A DNA stretch of 64,000 nucleotides from Streptomyces sp. S465 (GCF_026898115.1 NZ_CP114036.1:6628001-6692000), one strand, 5' to 3'; counted from the stretch's first letter, positions 15,917 through 24,803 are shown. Notes: a model not told the origin generated them from the sequence alone. A program made the numbers and translations.

Positions 15917-18900
15917 CTAACGCTCCTGCTGGTAAGTCGGGCCAATGCCGCGATCATGGTTGTCGCCGAGTCCGGTGCCGGCCCGACGACCCTGCTGAAT
16001 TCCCCGGCGGAGGTTGGTCAGCCTTCCGCGTACATCATCGGGCGCGCGAGACACCTGCGGCCCAGTCCGGTCGGGCTGCTGCGGCTGGTGTGCGGCGCCC
16101 TCCACGAGGTTCGCGCGGGGCACCCGCCGTGGCAACCCGGACGACGTGATACCGCCGGCCGCTGGTTCGCGGATCTGCTCGGCGCGGCGCCAGCGCTCGT
16201 CGTTGTGGGGCGACGTACGCCAGTGGGACCCCGTCAGGTCGTGTCCGTCCAGCCCGGCGCCGTTGGCGCCGGAGCCGGCGAACTCGCCCGTGCCCCGGGA
16301 GGCCGACTGCGGCTCGCGGGACGAGAGGGGTGGCACGGCCGAGGCGGGCCGGCCGGGGGTGGGCTCGGGCGCGGAGGACTCGGACGGGAACCGCCGGCCC
16401 CCGTCCTGGAAGTCCGCAGCGCCCGGGTCCTCGTCCTGGTTGCGAAGCCAGGTCGACTCGATGGTGTCGAAGATCGGCGTACGGCCGTCGCCGGGACCGG
16501 CGGGCGGCAGCGGGTCGCCGGTGCGCCCCTCGCCCTGGGGGCCCTGGGGCAGCGGGAACTCGCCGGTGCCCCCCATGTCGGGCCGGGCGAACTCTCCGGT
16601 GTCGCCGGGGCCGCCCACGTCGGGACGCTGGAACGCGCCGGTGTCACCGGGAGCCTGGCCGAGTTCGGGGTGGAGGAACTGGCCGGTGTTACCCGGTCCC
16701 TGGCCGAGCTCGGGGCGGGCGAACTGGCCGGTGTCGCCAGGGCCGCCCACGTCGGGACGCTGGAACGCGCCGGTGTCGCCGGGGCCCTGGCCGAGCTCGG
16801 GCCGGGCGAACTCTCCGGTGTCGCCGGGGCCGCGGTCGTAGTCGGGACGCTGGAACTGGCCGGTGTCGCCGGGGCCCTGGCCCAGTTCGGGGCGGGCGAA
16901 CTCTCCGGTGTCGCCGGGGCCGCGGCCGTAGTCGGGACGCTGGAACTGGCCGGTGTCGCCGGGGCCCTGGCCGAGCTCGGGGCGGGCGAACTCTCCGGTG
17001 TCGCCGGGGCCGCGGTCGTAGTCGGGACGCTGGAACTGGCCGGTGTCACCCGGTCCCTCGCCGCCCCGCGATCCGCTGGGCGCGCGGCGCGGCTCGAACA
17101 TGCTGGGGCCGTCGCCCAGCTGCGGCAGCTCGCCGGTGTCGCCGGGACCGCGGTTGCCGAACGGATCGCGCCGCTCCGGGGTGTCGCCGAGGTCCGGCTG
17201 GGCGAACTGCCCCGTCGAGTCGAACTCCTCGTGTCCGCGCGGGGTGTCCCCCGCGTCGCGCGGGGCGGTCGGCCAGTCGTCCTCGCCCGCCGCGGCGCGG
17301 CGCGCGCCCCAGCTGGTGCCGGGCTGGGTGGGGGCCGGAAGCTCGGGCGCGGGGCCGCGTGTGGGCAGCTGCGGGCGGCCGCCCTGGTCGCCCGCGTCGG
17401 CACGGGCCGGGGCGCCGGTCGGCGGGGCGACGGTCGGGCGCTCGCCGCGCTGCGGAAGCGAGGGGCGGCCGGAGGAGTCGCCGGGGCCACTGGGAACACC
17501 GGGACCGCCCTGAACACCGGGACCGCCCTGAGCGCCGGGGCCCGAGGGGGTGCTGGGCCGGGGGCCGGGAGGCCGTCCGCCCTCGAAGAAGTTGGTGCCG
17601 CTGGACGGGGCACCGCCCGAGGGGCCCGCACCGGCGCCGACCGGACGGGTCGGCAGTCCGCTGCCGGTGGCTTGGCCCGGCAGCGCGGACCGCGGACCCC
17701 CGCCCGGAACCTGGCGGCGCGAGGGCGACGAGCCGAGCAGTCCGGCCGAGCCGTTGCCCTGACCGCCGCCGGCCGCGTCCTGCCCGCCCTGGCCCGCCTT
17801 GCCGCCGGGGCCCTGCGGGGCCGGCTTCCGGCCGCCCTGGGCGACGTCGACGGGCAGCATGACCAGCGCCGTCGTACCGCCCGAGTCGGACGGCCGGAGC
17901 TGGATGCGGATGCCGTGGCGCAGCGACAGCCGGCCGACCACGAACAGACCCATGCGCCGGGAGACCGACACATCGACCGTGGGCGGGGAGGCCAGCCGCT
18001 CGTTGATCGCGGCCAGGTCCTCGGGGGAGAGCCCGATACCGGTGTCGTGGATCTCGACCAGCACCCGCCCGTCGGGCAGGGCGTGACCGGTGACCTTGAC
18101 CTTGGTCTGCGGCGAGGAAAAGGAGGTGGCGTTCTCCAGCAGCTCGGCCAGGAGGTGCACCAGGTCGTTGACGACCCGGCCGGCGACCTCGGTCGCCGGG
18201 ACCGAGCTGAGCTCGATGCGCTCGTACTGCTCCACCTCGGAGGCGGCCGCACGGAGCACGTCCACCAGCGGCACCGGCCGGGTCCACCGGCGGCCGGGCT
18301 CCTCGCCCGCGAGGACCAGGAGGTTCTCGCCGTTCCGGCGCATACGGGTGGCGAGGTGGTCGAGCTTGAAGAGCGAGGACAGCTGGTCCGGGTCGGCCTC
18401 GCGGCTCTCCAGCTCGGAGATGAGCGAGAGCTGGCGCTGGATGAGGCCCTGGCTGCGGCGCGAGAGGTTGGTGAACATCGCGTTGACGTTGCCCCGCAGC
18501 AGCGCCTGCTCGGCGGCGAGCCGGACCGCCTCGCGGTGGACGTCGTCGAAGGCCGCGGCCACCCTTCCGATCTCGTCCCGGCTGTGCACACCGACGGACT
18601 CGACGGAGGTGTCCACATCCTGCGGGTCGGACTCGGAGAGCTGCTTGACCAGTTCGGGCAGCCGCTTCTGGGAGACCTCCTGCGCGGTGTCCTGGAGGCG
18701 GCGCAGCGAGCGGACCATGGAGCGGGCGACGACGAAGGCGCCGACCAGGGAGACGCCGAGGACCAGCAGGATCAGCGCACCGTTGAGGATCGCGTCCTGC
18801 TGGGCGGAGTCGCGGAGCTCACGGGCCTTCTGCTGCATCTCGCTGAGCAGCGTCTGCTCGATCTTGCCCATCTCTTCGATCTTGATGCTGTCCTGGTCGT

Positions 18901-20005
18901 ACCAGTCCAGATCGGTGCGCTTCTCCGCCTTCAGGCCCTCCGGGTCGCGCACCGCGCGGTCGGCGTACATGGTCGCCGCCTTGATGTCCGGGCGGCTGTC
19001 CAGGGGCTCGAGCAGATCCTCGGAGTTGCCCTGGCGGATCTGCTTGAAGCGGCTGAGCGCCTCGTTCTCCTTGTCCACCGCCGTTCTGGCGAAGCGGCGG
19101 TCGTTGGCGGAGAAGTCGGCGCCCTTGGGGTCGGCGAGGGCGGCGCTGATGAGCGCGCGCTGGATGGAGGCGTACTCCTTGGCGGAGGAGAAGGTGGCGA
19201 GCGCGCGGGTGTTGTTGATCATCGCGCGGTTGCTGGTCGCCTGCGCCATGTCCTGGGAGAGCGACAGCAGCGAGTTGATCAGCTCGTTGTAGTCCTGGAC
19301 AGTCAGCGAGTAGTACTGACTGTTGTCGTACGCGTTGTCGCGGACCTCGTTGATCTTGCCGAGCTGACGGTCGATGTTGACGAGCGTGGACTGGACACCG
19401 GCCATCGACTGGTCGCCGGGGTCGATCTTGTGCGTGGCGTCGCGGAAGGCCGCGATGGCGCGGTTGGTGTCCTCGCGGGTGGAGACGACCCGGTCGTCCT
19501 TGTCGTTGCCCTTGCCGGCCAGCGGACCGGCCGACTTGTCGCGCTCCTCCTGGAGCGCGCTGGCCAGCTGGGTGGCCTGCTGCGTCATCTCGGTGAGCAG
19601 CTTCATCTGGTCGAGCTGCTGGATGTTCTCCAGCGAGCCCTCGATGCGCAGCGCCCCCAGGGTGGTCGCGGCGACCACCGGGAGCGCGAGCAGGGAGACC
19701 AGTCGGGTGCTGATGCGCCAGTTGCGCAGGGCCAGGCGGCTGCCGGGCCCGCTGGGGCCGCCGGGGGTCTTCGGCTTGGCCGGCTGGTCCGCGGCCTCTC
19801 CGCCGCCGGGCGCACTGGGCCGGGTGGCGCTCCGCGCACCGGACTCGGGGCTCTGATCGCCCGGCGTCCTGCCGTTGCTCTGGGCGCGCTGGGGCGAGGA
19901 GCCGCGGTCGGCCCCGCCACGCGGCTCCGGGTCCGCCGAAGCTTCCCCTCGGCCCTGGCGGGCCTGGGGAGCCCCCACACCATCCCTCTTGAAACGTCCC
20001 TGCAC
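15917..20005 (-). CDS. cvnA: Conservon sensor-kinase-like protein CvnA (second copy), with long repeat tail
   Basis: A 1362-aa membrane protein, GTG start at 20005 preceded by AGAGG as in the other copy. The order is: a disordered basic N-terminus, membrane helix 1 (RLVSLLALPVVAATTLGAL), an extracellular NIT-type sensor (ALQEERDKSAGPLAGKG), membrane helix 2 (AILNGALILLVLGVSLVGAF), HAMP, helices, then a GHKL ATPase (LLENATSFSSPQ, EIHDTGIGLSPEDL). The final 570 residues are Pro/Gly-rich and include 11 copies of a 14-15-residue repeat (GPGDTGEFARPELGQ type). A conserved basic end (LPRRVPRANLVEGAA, then RGRLTNLRRG) is shared with the other copy and may dock partners. Confidence 0.92.
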   Translation of the reverse strand: MQGRFKRDGVGAPQARQGRGEASADPEPRGGADRGSSPQRAQSNGRTPGDQSPESGARSATRPSAPGGGEAADQPAKPKTPGGPSGPGSRLALRNWRISTRLVSLLALPVVAATTLGALRIEGSLENIQQLDQMKLLTEMTQQATQLASALQEERDKSAGPLAGKGNDKDDRVVSTREDTNRAIAAFRDATHKIDPGDQSMAGVQSTLVNIDRQLGKINEVRDNAYDNSQYYSLTVQDYNELINSLLSLSQDMAQATSNRAMINNTRALATFSSAKEYASIQRALISAALADPKGADFSANDRRFARTAVDKENEALSRFKQIRQGNSEDLLEPLDSRPDIKAATMYADRAVRDPEGLKAEKRTDLDWYDQDSIKIEEMGKIEQTLLSEMQQKARELRDSAQQDAILNGALILLVLGVSLVGAFVVARSMVRSLRRLQDTAQEVSQKRLPELVKQLSESDPQDVDTSVESVGVHSRDEIGRVAAAFDDVHREAVRLAAEQALLRGNVNAMFTNLSRRSQGLIQRQLSLISELESREADPDQLSSLFKLDHLATRMRRNGENLLVLAGEEPGRRWTRPVPLVDVLRAAASEVEQYERIELSSVPATEVAGRVVNDLVHLLAELLENATSFSSPQTKVKVTGHALPDGRVLVEIHDTGIGLSPEDLAAINERLASPPTVDVSVSRRMGLFVVGRLSLRHGIRIQLRPSDSGGTTALVMLPVDVAQGGRKPAPQGPGGKAGQGGQDAAGGGQGNGSAGLLGSSPSRRQVPGGGPRSALPGQATGSGLPTRPVGAGAGPSGGAPSSGTNFFEGGRPPGPRPSTPSGPGAQGGPGVQGGPGVPSGPGDSSGRPSLPQRGERPTVAPPTGAPARADAGDQGGRPQLPTRGPAPELPAPTQPGTSWGARRAAAGEDDWPTAPRDAGDTPRGHEEFDSTGQFAQPDLGDTPERRDPFGNRGPGDTGELPQLGDGPSMFEPRRAPSGSRGGEGPGDTGQFQRPDYDRGPGDTGEFARPELGQGPGDTGQFQRPDYGRGPGDTGEFARPELGQGPGDTGQFQRPDYDRGPGDTGEFARPELGQGPGDTGAFQRPDVGGPGDTGQFARPELGQGPGNTGQFLHPELGQAPGDTGAFQRPDVGGPGDTGEFARPDMGGTGEFPLPQGPQGEGRTGDPLPPAGPGDGRTPIFDTIESTWLRNQDEDPGAADFQDGGRRFPSESSAPEPTPGRPASAVPPLSSREPQSASRGTGEFAGSGANGAGLDGHDLTGSHWRTSPHNDERWRRAEQIREPAAGGITSSGLPRRVPRANLVEGAAHQPQQPDRTGPQVSRAPDDVRGRLTNLRRGIQQGRRAGTGLGDNHDRGIGPTYQQER
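16571..17057 (-). repeat. 11-unit 45-bp protein-coding repeat in cvnA (second copy)
   Basis: About 490 bp encode eleven consecutive 14-15-residue units. Two unit types alternate, GPGDTGQFQRPDYDR and GPGDTGEFARPELGQ, giving a 90-bp higher-order period that is nearly identical at DNA level between 16800 and 17050. Confidence 0.92.
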
Positions 20006-20572
20006 TAGCGTCGCAACCTCTGGACCAGGCGCCCCGCCGACGGTGCGGCGGAGCGGTGTCGAGTCATGGGGGACCGCGATCCCCCCTGTCGGTCGTGAGT
20101 GACCGGCGCGCTTCCTTTCCTGTCGACAAGAGGAGCCCCCCGCCGCTCGGCGCCTCTGTGTTGCGCCCCCGTGCGCGCCGGCCGATTCCTGCGGCGGTCC
20201 CGGGAATTCCAGCACAGTGCCGGATGCTGCAACAAGGGCAACGGAAAAGGCTGTGATGCGCGTGACGCTCAGTACGGTCCTTATTACCGGACGTAGAAAG
20301 CCATGTCGGCGATAACGGACTTTCGGTTACGAATCGATGGCCGCGACCTGGTGTCCGGCTAGCGATGATCAAGAGCGGAACGTCAGGTTCGGGTATGTGA
20401 TGTCCGGTTGGTTCGATTGAATCGACCGCCCGCTATGAGGCATTTGCCCGATCGGTCGTGAGCAATATCACATGCTTGCGGTGACTTTTCCTGTGAATCC
20501 ATGGGCAAGGCGGCCTCTAGCCTGACGCTTTACAGAGCCGGTACGAACGACAAACAGCGAGGCATAGACCAA
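20006..20572. other. Divergent promoter region between cvnA and the small gene at 20573
   Basis: About 570 bases without a gene. GC content falls from 20250 to 20560. It contains GTCC-N8-GGAC (around 20278-20293), a perfect 13-bp palindrome TCGATTGAATCGA (20413-20425), and TAGCCT (20518-20523) as a -10 candidate for the small gene. It must also hold the promoter of the upstream conservon. Confidence 0.4.
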
Positions 20573-20779
20573 GTGAAGACGACGATGATGTTCCGCTCCA
20601 TAGCCAACCCGCGGCGCACCACCCTGGCGCACCTCAAGGACGTCAAGGAGATCAAGGAGGTCGTGGACGCGGCGGAACTGCCGGCCGAGTCCGAGCAGCG
20701 GCCGGAGCCCCGCGTCGAGCTGCCGAGCCGGACCGCGAACCCCAAGCGCACCGTGCTGACCGAGGTCCCGGGCCGCTGA
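20573..20779 (+). CDS. Small protein (68 aa) with internal ANP[RK]RT duplication
   Basis: Start chosen as GTG 20573 (an upstream GAGG is weak); ATG at 20582 or 20585 is possible. The product is hydrophilic with no signal or membrane segment. Two related motifs, SIANPRRTTLAHL near the N-terminus and RTANPKRTVLTEV at the C-terminus, flank a charged helical region (KDVKEIKEVVDAAELPAE). The symmetrical layout suggests two equivalent binding sites or a bivalent adaptor. It lies between the conservon promoters and the FAH gene. Codon use is typical of this genome. I do not recognise a function. Confidence 0.65.
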   Translation: MKTTMMFRSIANPRRTTLAHLKDVKEIKEVVDAAELPAESEQRPEPRVELPSRTANPKRTVLTEVPGR

Positions 20780-20899
20780 TCCCCCGGGTCACGGCAGACG
20801 CCACCACCGCCGGCGGGCGGGACGGCGGGGCGCGAGGCGCGGAGCGATAGCCTGGAGCGTCAGTCTCCAGCCAGTTCAGTCAAGGAGCCAAGGCTTCCC

Positions 20900-21691
20900 G
20901 TGCGCATCGCCAGATTCTCCATCGACGGCAACGTCGCCTTCGGCGTGGTGGAGGGCGAACCGTCCGGTCAGGACGGTCCCGTCATCGACATCATCAAGGG
21001 CCATCCCTTCGCCGAATTCGAGCGCTCGGGCCAGAAGGTCCCGCTGAGCAAGGTCCGGCTGCTGCCGCCCGTCCTGCCCAACAAGGTCGTCGCGATCGGG
21101 CGCAACTACGCCGAGCACGCGGCGGAGCTGGGCAACCAGGTCCCCGACGTCCCGGTCGTCTTCTTCAAGCCGTCCACCTCCGTGATCGGCCCCGGCGACC
21201 CCGTCGTCTACCCCTCCTTCTCCTCCGAGGTGCACCACGAGGCCGAGCTGGCCGTGGTCATCGGACGGATGTGCCGCGAGGTCCCGCGCGAGCGCGTCAA
21301 GGACGTCATCCTCGGCTACACCTGCGGCAACGACATCACGGCCCGCGACGCCCAGCAGCGCGAGAAGCAGTGGGCGCGGGCCAAGGGCTTCGACACCTCG
21401 TGCCCGCTGGGCCCCTGGGTGGAGACCGATATCGACCTGACGCGCGCCGGGGATCTCGGCATCATGTGCACCGTCAACGGTGAACAGCGTCAGCTCGGCC
21501 GGACGAGCGAGATGGTGCGCCCGATCGAGGATCTGATCGTGCACATCACCGAGGCGATGACGCTGCTCCCCGGCGACGTCGTGCTCACCGGCACCCCGGC
21601 GGGCGTCGGCCCGCTCTCCGTCGGCGACGAGGTCGCCGTCACCATCGAAGGCATCGGCACTCTCACCAACAAGGTGATCAAGCGTGGCTAG
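20900..21691 (+). CDS. Fumarylacetoacetate hydrolase (FAH) family protein
   Basis: A 263-aa enzyme of the FAH superfamily (acylpyruvases, oxaloacetate decarboxylases, aromatic meta-pathway isomerases/hydrolases). It shows the conserved start of the catalytic domain (VVAIGRNYAEHAAELGN), the metal ligands in HHEAELAVVIG, DITARDAQ, and the C-terminal GTPAGVGPL. Length equals that of the short, single-domain members rather than true fumarylacetoacetase. The substrate cannot be assigned. The GTG start at 20900 follows AAGGAG. Its last 8 bases overlap gltX, so the pair is co-translated. Confidence 0.88.
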   Translation: MRIARFSIDGNVAFGVVEGEPSGQDGPVIDIIKGHPFAEFERSGQKVPLSKVRLLPPVLPNKVVAIGRNYAEHAAELGNQVPDVPVVFFKPSTSVIGPGDPVVYPSFSSEVHHEAELAVVIGRMCREVPRERVKDVILGYTCGNDITARDAQQREKQWARAKGFDTSCPLGPWVETDIDLTRAGDLGIMCTVNGEQRQLGRTSEMVRPIEDLIVHITEAMTLLPGDVVLTGTPAGVGPLSVGDEVAVTIEGIGTLTNKVIKRG

Positions 21692-23171
21692 CGCACCCTC
21701 CTCCGCCCCCGTGCGGGTTCGTTTCTGTCCCTCGCCGACCGGCAACCCCCATGTCGGCCTGGTCCGCACGGCCCTGTTCAACTGGGCCTACGCCCGTCAC
21801 CACGGCGGCACCCTGGTGTTCCGTATCGAGGACACCGACGCCGCGCGCGACTCCGAGGAGTCCTACGCGCAGCTGCTGGACGCCATGCGCTGGCTGGGCT
21901 TCGACTGGGACGAGGGCCCCGAGGTCGGCGGCCCGCACGCCCCGTACCGCCAGTCGCAGCGGATGGACATCTACCGCGAGGTCGCGGACAAGCTGCTCCA
22001 GGCGGGCCACGCCTACCGCTGCTACTGCACCGCCGAGGAGCTGGAGGAGCGCCGCGAGGCGGCCCGCAAGGCCGGCCGGCCCTCCGGCTACGACGGCACC
22101 TGCCGCACCCTGACCGCCGAGCGGATCGCGGAGTACGAGGCCGAGGGGCGCGACTCGATCGTCCGCTTCCGGATGCCGGACGAGCCGATCACCTTCACCG
22201 ACCTGGTGCGCGGTGAGCTGACCTTCACCCCCGAGAACGTCTCGGACTACGGCATCGTGCGGGCCAACGGCGCTCCCCTCTATACGCTCGTCAACCCCGT
22301 CGACGACGCGCTGATGGAGATCACGCATGTGCTGCGCGGCGAGGACCTGCTGTCCTCCACCCCGCGCCAGATCGCGCTCTACCGGGCGCTCGCCGAGATC
22401 GGCGTGGGCCCCGGCACGGTGCCGGTCTTCGGCCACCTCCCGTATGTCATGGGCGAGGGCAACAAGAAGCTCTCCAAGCGCGATCCGCAGTCCTCGCTGA
22501 ACCTCTACCGGGAGCGCGGCTTCCTCCCCGAGGGGCTGCTCAACTACCTCTCCCTGCTGGGCTGGTCGCTCTCCGCCGACCGGGACGTCTTCTCGATGGA
22601 GGAGATGGTCGAGGCGTTCGACATCTCGGCGGTGAACGCCAATCCGGCGCGCTTCGACCTCAAGAAGGCCGAGGCGATCAACGCGGACCACATCCGGCGG
22701 CTGGACGTGAAGGCGTTCATCGAGCATTGCGAGCCCTGGCTGAAGGCCCCGCACGCACCATGGGCCCCGGAGGCCTTCGACGCGGCCGGCTTCGCGGCGC
22801 TGGCCCCGCTGGCCCAGACCCGGCTGACCGTCCTGTCCGACATCACCGCCAACGTGGACTTCCTCTTCCTCGACGAGCCGGTGGCGGACGAGGCGTCCTG
22901 GACCAAGGCGATGAAGCCGGGCGCCGACGCGCTGCTGGCCTCGGTCCGTACCCGGCTCGCCGAGGCGGACTGGGACGCCGAGACCCTGAAGGCCGCGGTC
23001 CTCGCGGCCGGCGAGGAGCACGGCCTCAAGCTGGGCAAGGCCCAGGCCCCGCTGCGCGTCGCCGTCACCGGCCGCACGGTCGGCCTGCCGCTGTTCGAGT
23101 CCCTGGAGGTCCTGGGCCGCGAGCGCACGCTGGCCCGGGTCGACGCGGCGCTGGCGAAGCTGGCCGGATAG
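21684..23171 (+). CDS. gltX: Glutamyl-tRNA synthetase (probably non-discriminating)
   Basis: The 495-aa class I synthetase attaches glutamate to tRNA-Glu. The HIGH-type signature is in PSPTGNPHVGLVRTALFN and the KMSKS equivalent is KKLSKRDPQ. It starts with GTG at 21684, overlapping the FAH gene end. In actinobacteria without a glutaminyl-tRNA synthetase, GltX also misacylates tRNA-Gln for amidation by GatCAB. That fits the tRNA-Gln and tRNA-Glu genes placed directly downstream, the two species this enzyme would charge. Confidence 0.95.
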   Translation: MASAPSSAPVRVRFCPSPTGNPHVGLVRTALFNWAYARHHGGTLVFRIEDTDAARDSEESYAQLLDAMRWLGFDWDEGPEVGGPHAPYRQSQRMDIYREVADKLLQAGHAYRCYCTAEELEERREAARKAGRPSGYDGTCRTLTAERIAEYEAEGRDSIVRFRMPDEPITFTDLVRGELTFTPENVSDYGIVRANGAPLYTLVNPVDDALMEITHVLRGEDLLSSTPRQIALYRALAEIGVGPGTVPVFGHLPYVMGEGNKKLSKRDPQSSLNLYRERGFLPEGLLNYLSLLGWSLSADRDVFSMEEMVEAFDISAVNANPARFDLKKAEAINADHIRRLDVKAFIEHCEPWLKAPHAPWAPEAFDAAGFAALAPLAQTRLTVLSDITANVDFLFLDEPVADEASWTKAMKPGADALLASVRTRLAEADWDAETLKAAVLAAGEEHGLKLGKAQAPLRVAVTGRTVGLPLFESLEVLGRERTLARVDAALAKLAG

Positions 23172-23227
23172 GGACGCGGGGCGCCGCCCGTGCCCGCGCG
23201 GCGGCGCCACTCGCGGTGATACTCGTT

Positions 23228-23256
23228 TTGGTGGCCCGTCCACCATCGGGTAATGT
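23228..23256 (+). promoter_or_regulatory. Promoter of the tRNA cluster
   Basis: TTGGTG (23228-23233) and TAATGT (23251-23256) are separated by exactly 17 bases. The predicted start near 23263 is about 75 bases before the first tRNA-Gln. Confidence 0.7.
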
Positions 23257-23338
23257 TCTTCCTGCGCCGGACGGGCGGCCGAGAGGTCGGGCCGGGGGCG
23301 CAAACCAAACAAAACCCCTTACGGGGGTGGCGTTTTGG

Positions 23339-23410
23339 TGGGGTATGGTGTAATTGGCAGCACGAGTGATTCTGGTTCACTTAGTCTAGGTTCGAGTCCT
23401 GGTACCCCAG
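23339..23410 (+). tRNA. tRNA-Gln(CTG)
   Basis: 72 bases. Acceptor stem TGGGGTA pairs with TACCCCA (23403-23409), discriminator G. Anticodon stem AGTGA/TCACT holds loop TTCTGGT with anticodon CTG. T-arm GGTTCGAGTCC. CCA is not encoded. Confidence 0.95.
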
Positions 23411-23460
23411 CAGGAGATTCCTCGGTTCTCTGGTGGATCTCTTGATCAAAGCAGGACCAA

Positions 23461-23533
23461 GCCCCCGTTGTGTAGCGGCCTAGCACGCTGCCCTCTCAAG
23501 GCAGTAGCGCCGGTTCGAATCCGGTCGGGGGTA
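23461..23533 (+). tRNA. tRNA-Glu(CTC), copy 1
   Basis: 73 bases. Acceptor GCCCCCG pairs with CGGGGGT (one G-U pair), discriminator A. Anticodon loop CTCTCAA, anticodon CTC. Its anticodon stem (CTGCC/GGCAG) differs by one base pair from copies 2 and 3 (CCGCC/GGCGG). Confidence 0.95.
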
Positions 23534-23564
23534 CGGATCTCCTCGAAAGACGGAGATCGCTAGG

Positions 23565-23637
23565 GCCCCCGTTGTGTAGCGGCCTAGCACGCCGCCCTCT
23601 CAAGGCGGTAGCGCCGGTTCGAATCCGGTCGGGGGTA
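23565..23637 (+). tRNA. tRNA-Glu(CTC), copy 2
   Basis: 73 bases, same cloverleaf and CTC anticodon as copy 1, with anticodon stem CCGCC/GGCGG. Identical to copy 3. Confidence 0.95.
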
Positions 23638-23650
23638 CTGGTCTATACCA

Positions 23651-23722
23651 TGGGCTATGGTGTAATTGGCAGCACGAGTGATTCTGGTTCATTTAGTCTA
23701 GGTTCGAGTCCTGGTAGCCCAG
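23651..23722 (+). tRNA. tRNA-Gln(CTG), copy 2
   Basis: 72 bases. The acceptor stem differs from copy 1 by a compensated pair (TGGGCTA/TAGCCCA). The anticodon stem has one G-U pair (AGTGA/TCATT). Anticodon CTG; discriminator G. Confidence 0.95.
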
Positions 23723-23760
23723 CGCTGTACATGACGCACAGCAGCATGTACGGAAAACAG

Positions 23761-23833
23761 GCCCCCGTTGTGTAGCGGCCTAGCACGCCGCCCTCTCAAG
23801 GCGGTAGCGCCGGTTCGAATCCGGTCGGGGGTA
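23761..23833 (+). tRNA. tRNA-Glu(CTC), copy 3
   Basis: 73 bases, identical to copy 2. CCA follows the discriminator in the DNA (23834-23836), probably by chance since the other four genes lack it. Confidence 0.95.
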
Positions 23834-23843
23834 CCAGTGAGCA

Positions 23844-23872
23844 GCCCTCCGCGACAGCGCGGAGGGCTTTTC
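23844..23872 (+). terminator. Terminator of the tRNA cluster
   Basis: GCCCTCCGCG (23844-23853) pairs perfectly with CGCGGAGGGC (23858-23867) around an ACAG loop, followed by TTTT. Confidence 0.88.
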
Positions 23873-24086
23873 CGTCTCCCGGTCACTCTCCGAAGCGGCG
23901 GCCGGATTCCTCGGTGTGCGGGAGCCGCCGCAGCTGAGCAGCACCGGTTCGTAGAGCCCCGTGAGCGCCACCACGGCCTCGATCCGCTCGGGCGGGTCGT
24001 TCCGGTCGGCCGCCGCGGGGAGCGCGCGGCCGACCGGTTGTCGCTGAAGCGGGCGTAAGGGCGCCATGGGCGCCGTAAGGCGGTGA

Positions 24087-24803
24087 TCAATTTCCCCGGC
24101 GCAGCGCGTCCGTCAGGCGTGCTGCCGCGTCGATCACGGCCTGGGCGTGCATCCGGCCCGGGTGGCGGGTCAGCCGCTCGATCGGTCCGGAGACCGAGAC
24201 GGCGGCGACCACGCGGTTGGAGGGGCCGCGCACGGGGGCCGAGACGGATGCCACGCCGGGCTCCCGCTCGCCGATCGACTGGGCCCAGCCCCGTCGCCGT
24301 ACGCCCGACAGGGCCGTGGCGGTGAAGCGGGCGCCTTGCAGCCCGCGGTGCAGTCGCTCGGGCTCCTCCCAGGCCATCAGCACCTGGGCCGCCGAGCCGG
24401 CCTTCATGGGGAGGGTGGAGCCGACCGGCACGGTGTCCCGCAGTCCGGACAGCCGCTCGGCCGCGGCGACGCAGATGCGCATGTCTCCCTGGCGCCGGTA
24501 GAGCTGCGCGCTCTCGCCGGTCACGTCCCGGAGGTGGGTGAGTACCGGACCGGCCGTGGCGAGCAGCCGGTCCTCGCCCGCCGCCGCGGCCAGCTCGGCC
24601 AGGCGCGGGCCCAGAATGAAGCGTCCCTGCATGTCCCGCGCCACCATCCGGTGGTGCTCGAGTGCTACCGCGAGCCGGTGTGCCGTGGGGCGGGCGAGAC
24701 CGGTCGCCCCGACCAGTCCGGCGAGGGTGGCCGGACCGGACTCCAGGGCGCTCAGCACCAGAGCCGCCTTGTCGAGAACGCCGACACCGCTAGTGTTGTC
24801 CAT
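24087..24803 (-). CDS. ndgR: IclR-family regulator NdgR
   Basis: The 238-aa IclR-type regulator has an N-terminal winged helix (LDKAALVLSALESGPATLAG, then LARPTAHRLAVALE) and a GAF-like effector domain (VPVGSTLPMKAGSAAQVLMA, VSGPIERLT). It is divergent from leuCD. In Streptomyces, NdgR (AreB in S. clavuligerus) is known to control leucine genes, growth on particular nitrogen sources and antibiotic production. Start ATG 24803; the longer frame reaching 25508 is an artefact overlapping leuC. A likely operator lies 16 bases upstream of the start. Confidence 0.93.
   Translation of the reverse strand: MDNTSGVGVLDKAALVLSALESGPATLAGLVGATGLARPTAHRLAVALEHHRMVARDMQGRFILGPRLAELAAAAGEDRLLATAGPVLTHLRDVTGESAQLYRRQGDMRICVAAAERLSGLRDTVPVGSTLPMKAGSAAQVLMAWEEPERLHRGLQGARFTATALSGVRRRGWAQSIGEREPGVASVSAPVRGPSNRVVAAVSVSGPIERLTRHPGRMHAQAVIDAAARLTDALRRGN

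Noticed and set aside
16571..17057. CRISPR-like array
   Set aside because: Repeats are contiguous, in frame and protein-coding, without unique spacers. The same holds for 28216-28369.
15608..20008. A 1466-codon open frame on the plus strand across the second conservon
   Set aside because: It is antisense to cvnA/cvnB; the GC bias at third positions fits the minus-strand genes. Long mirror frames are usual in such GC-rich DNA.
23780..24067. A 95-codon minus-strand frame between the tRNA terminator and ndgR
   Set aside because: It overlaps tRNA-Glu copy 3 and has no ribosome-binding site; the middle (ERIEAVVALTGLYEPVLL) looks faintly protein-like, so a gene relic is possible but not supportable.
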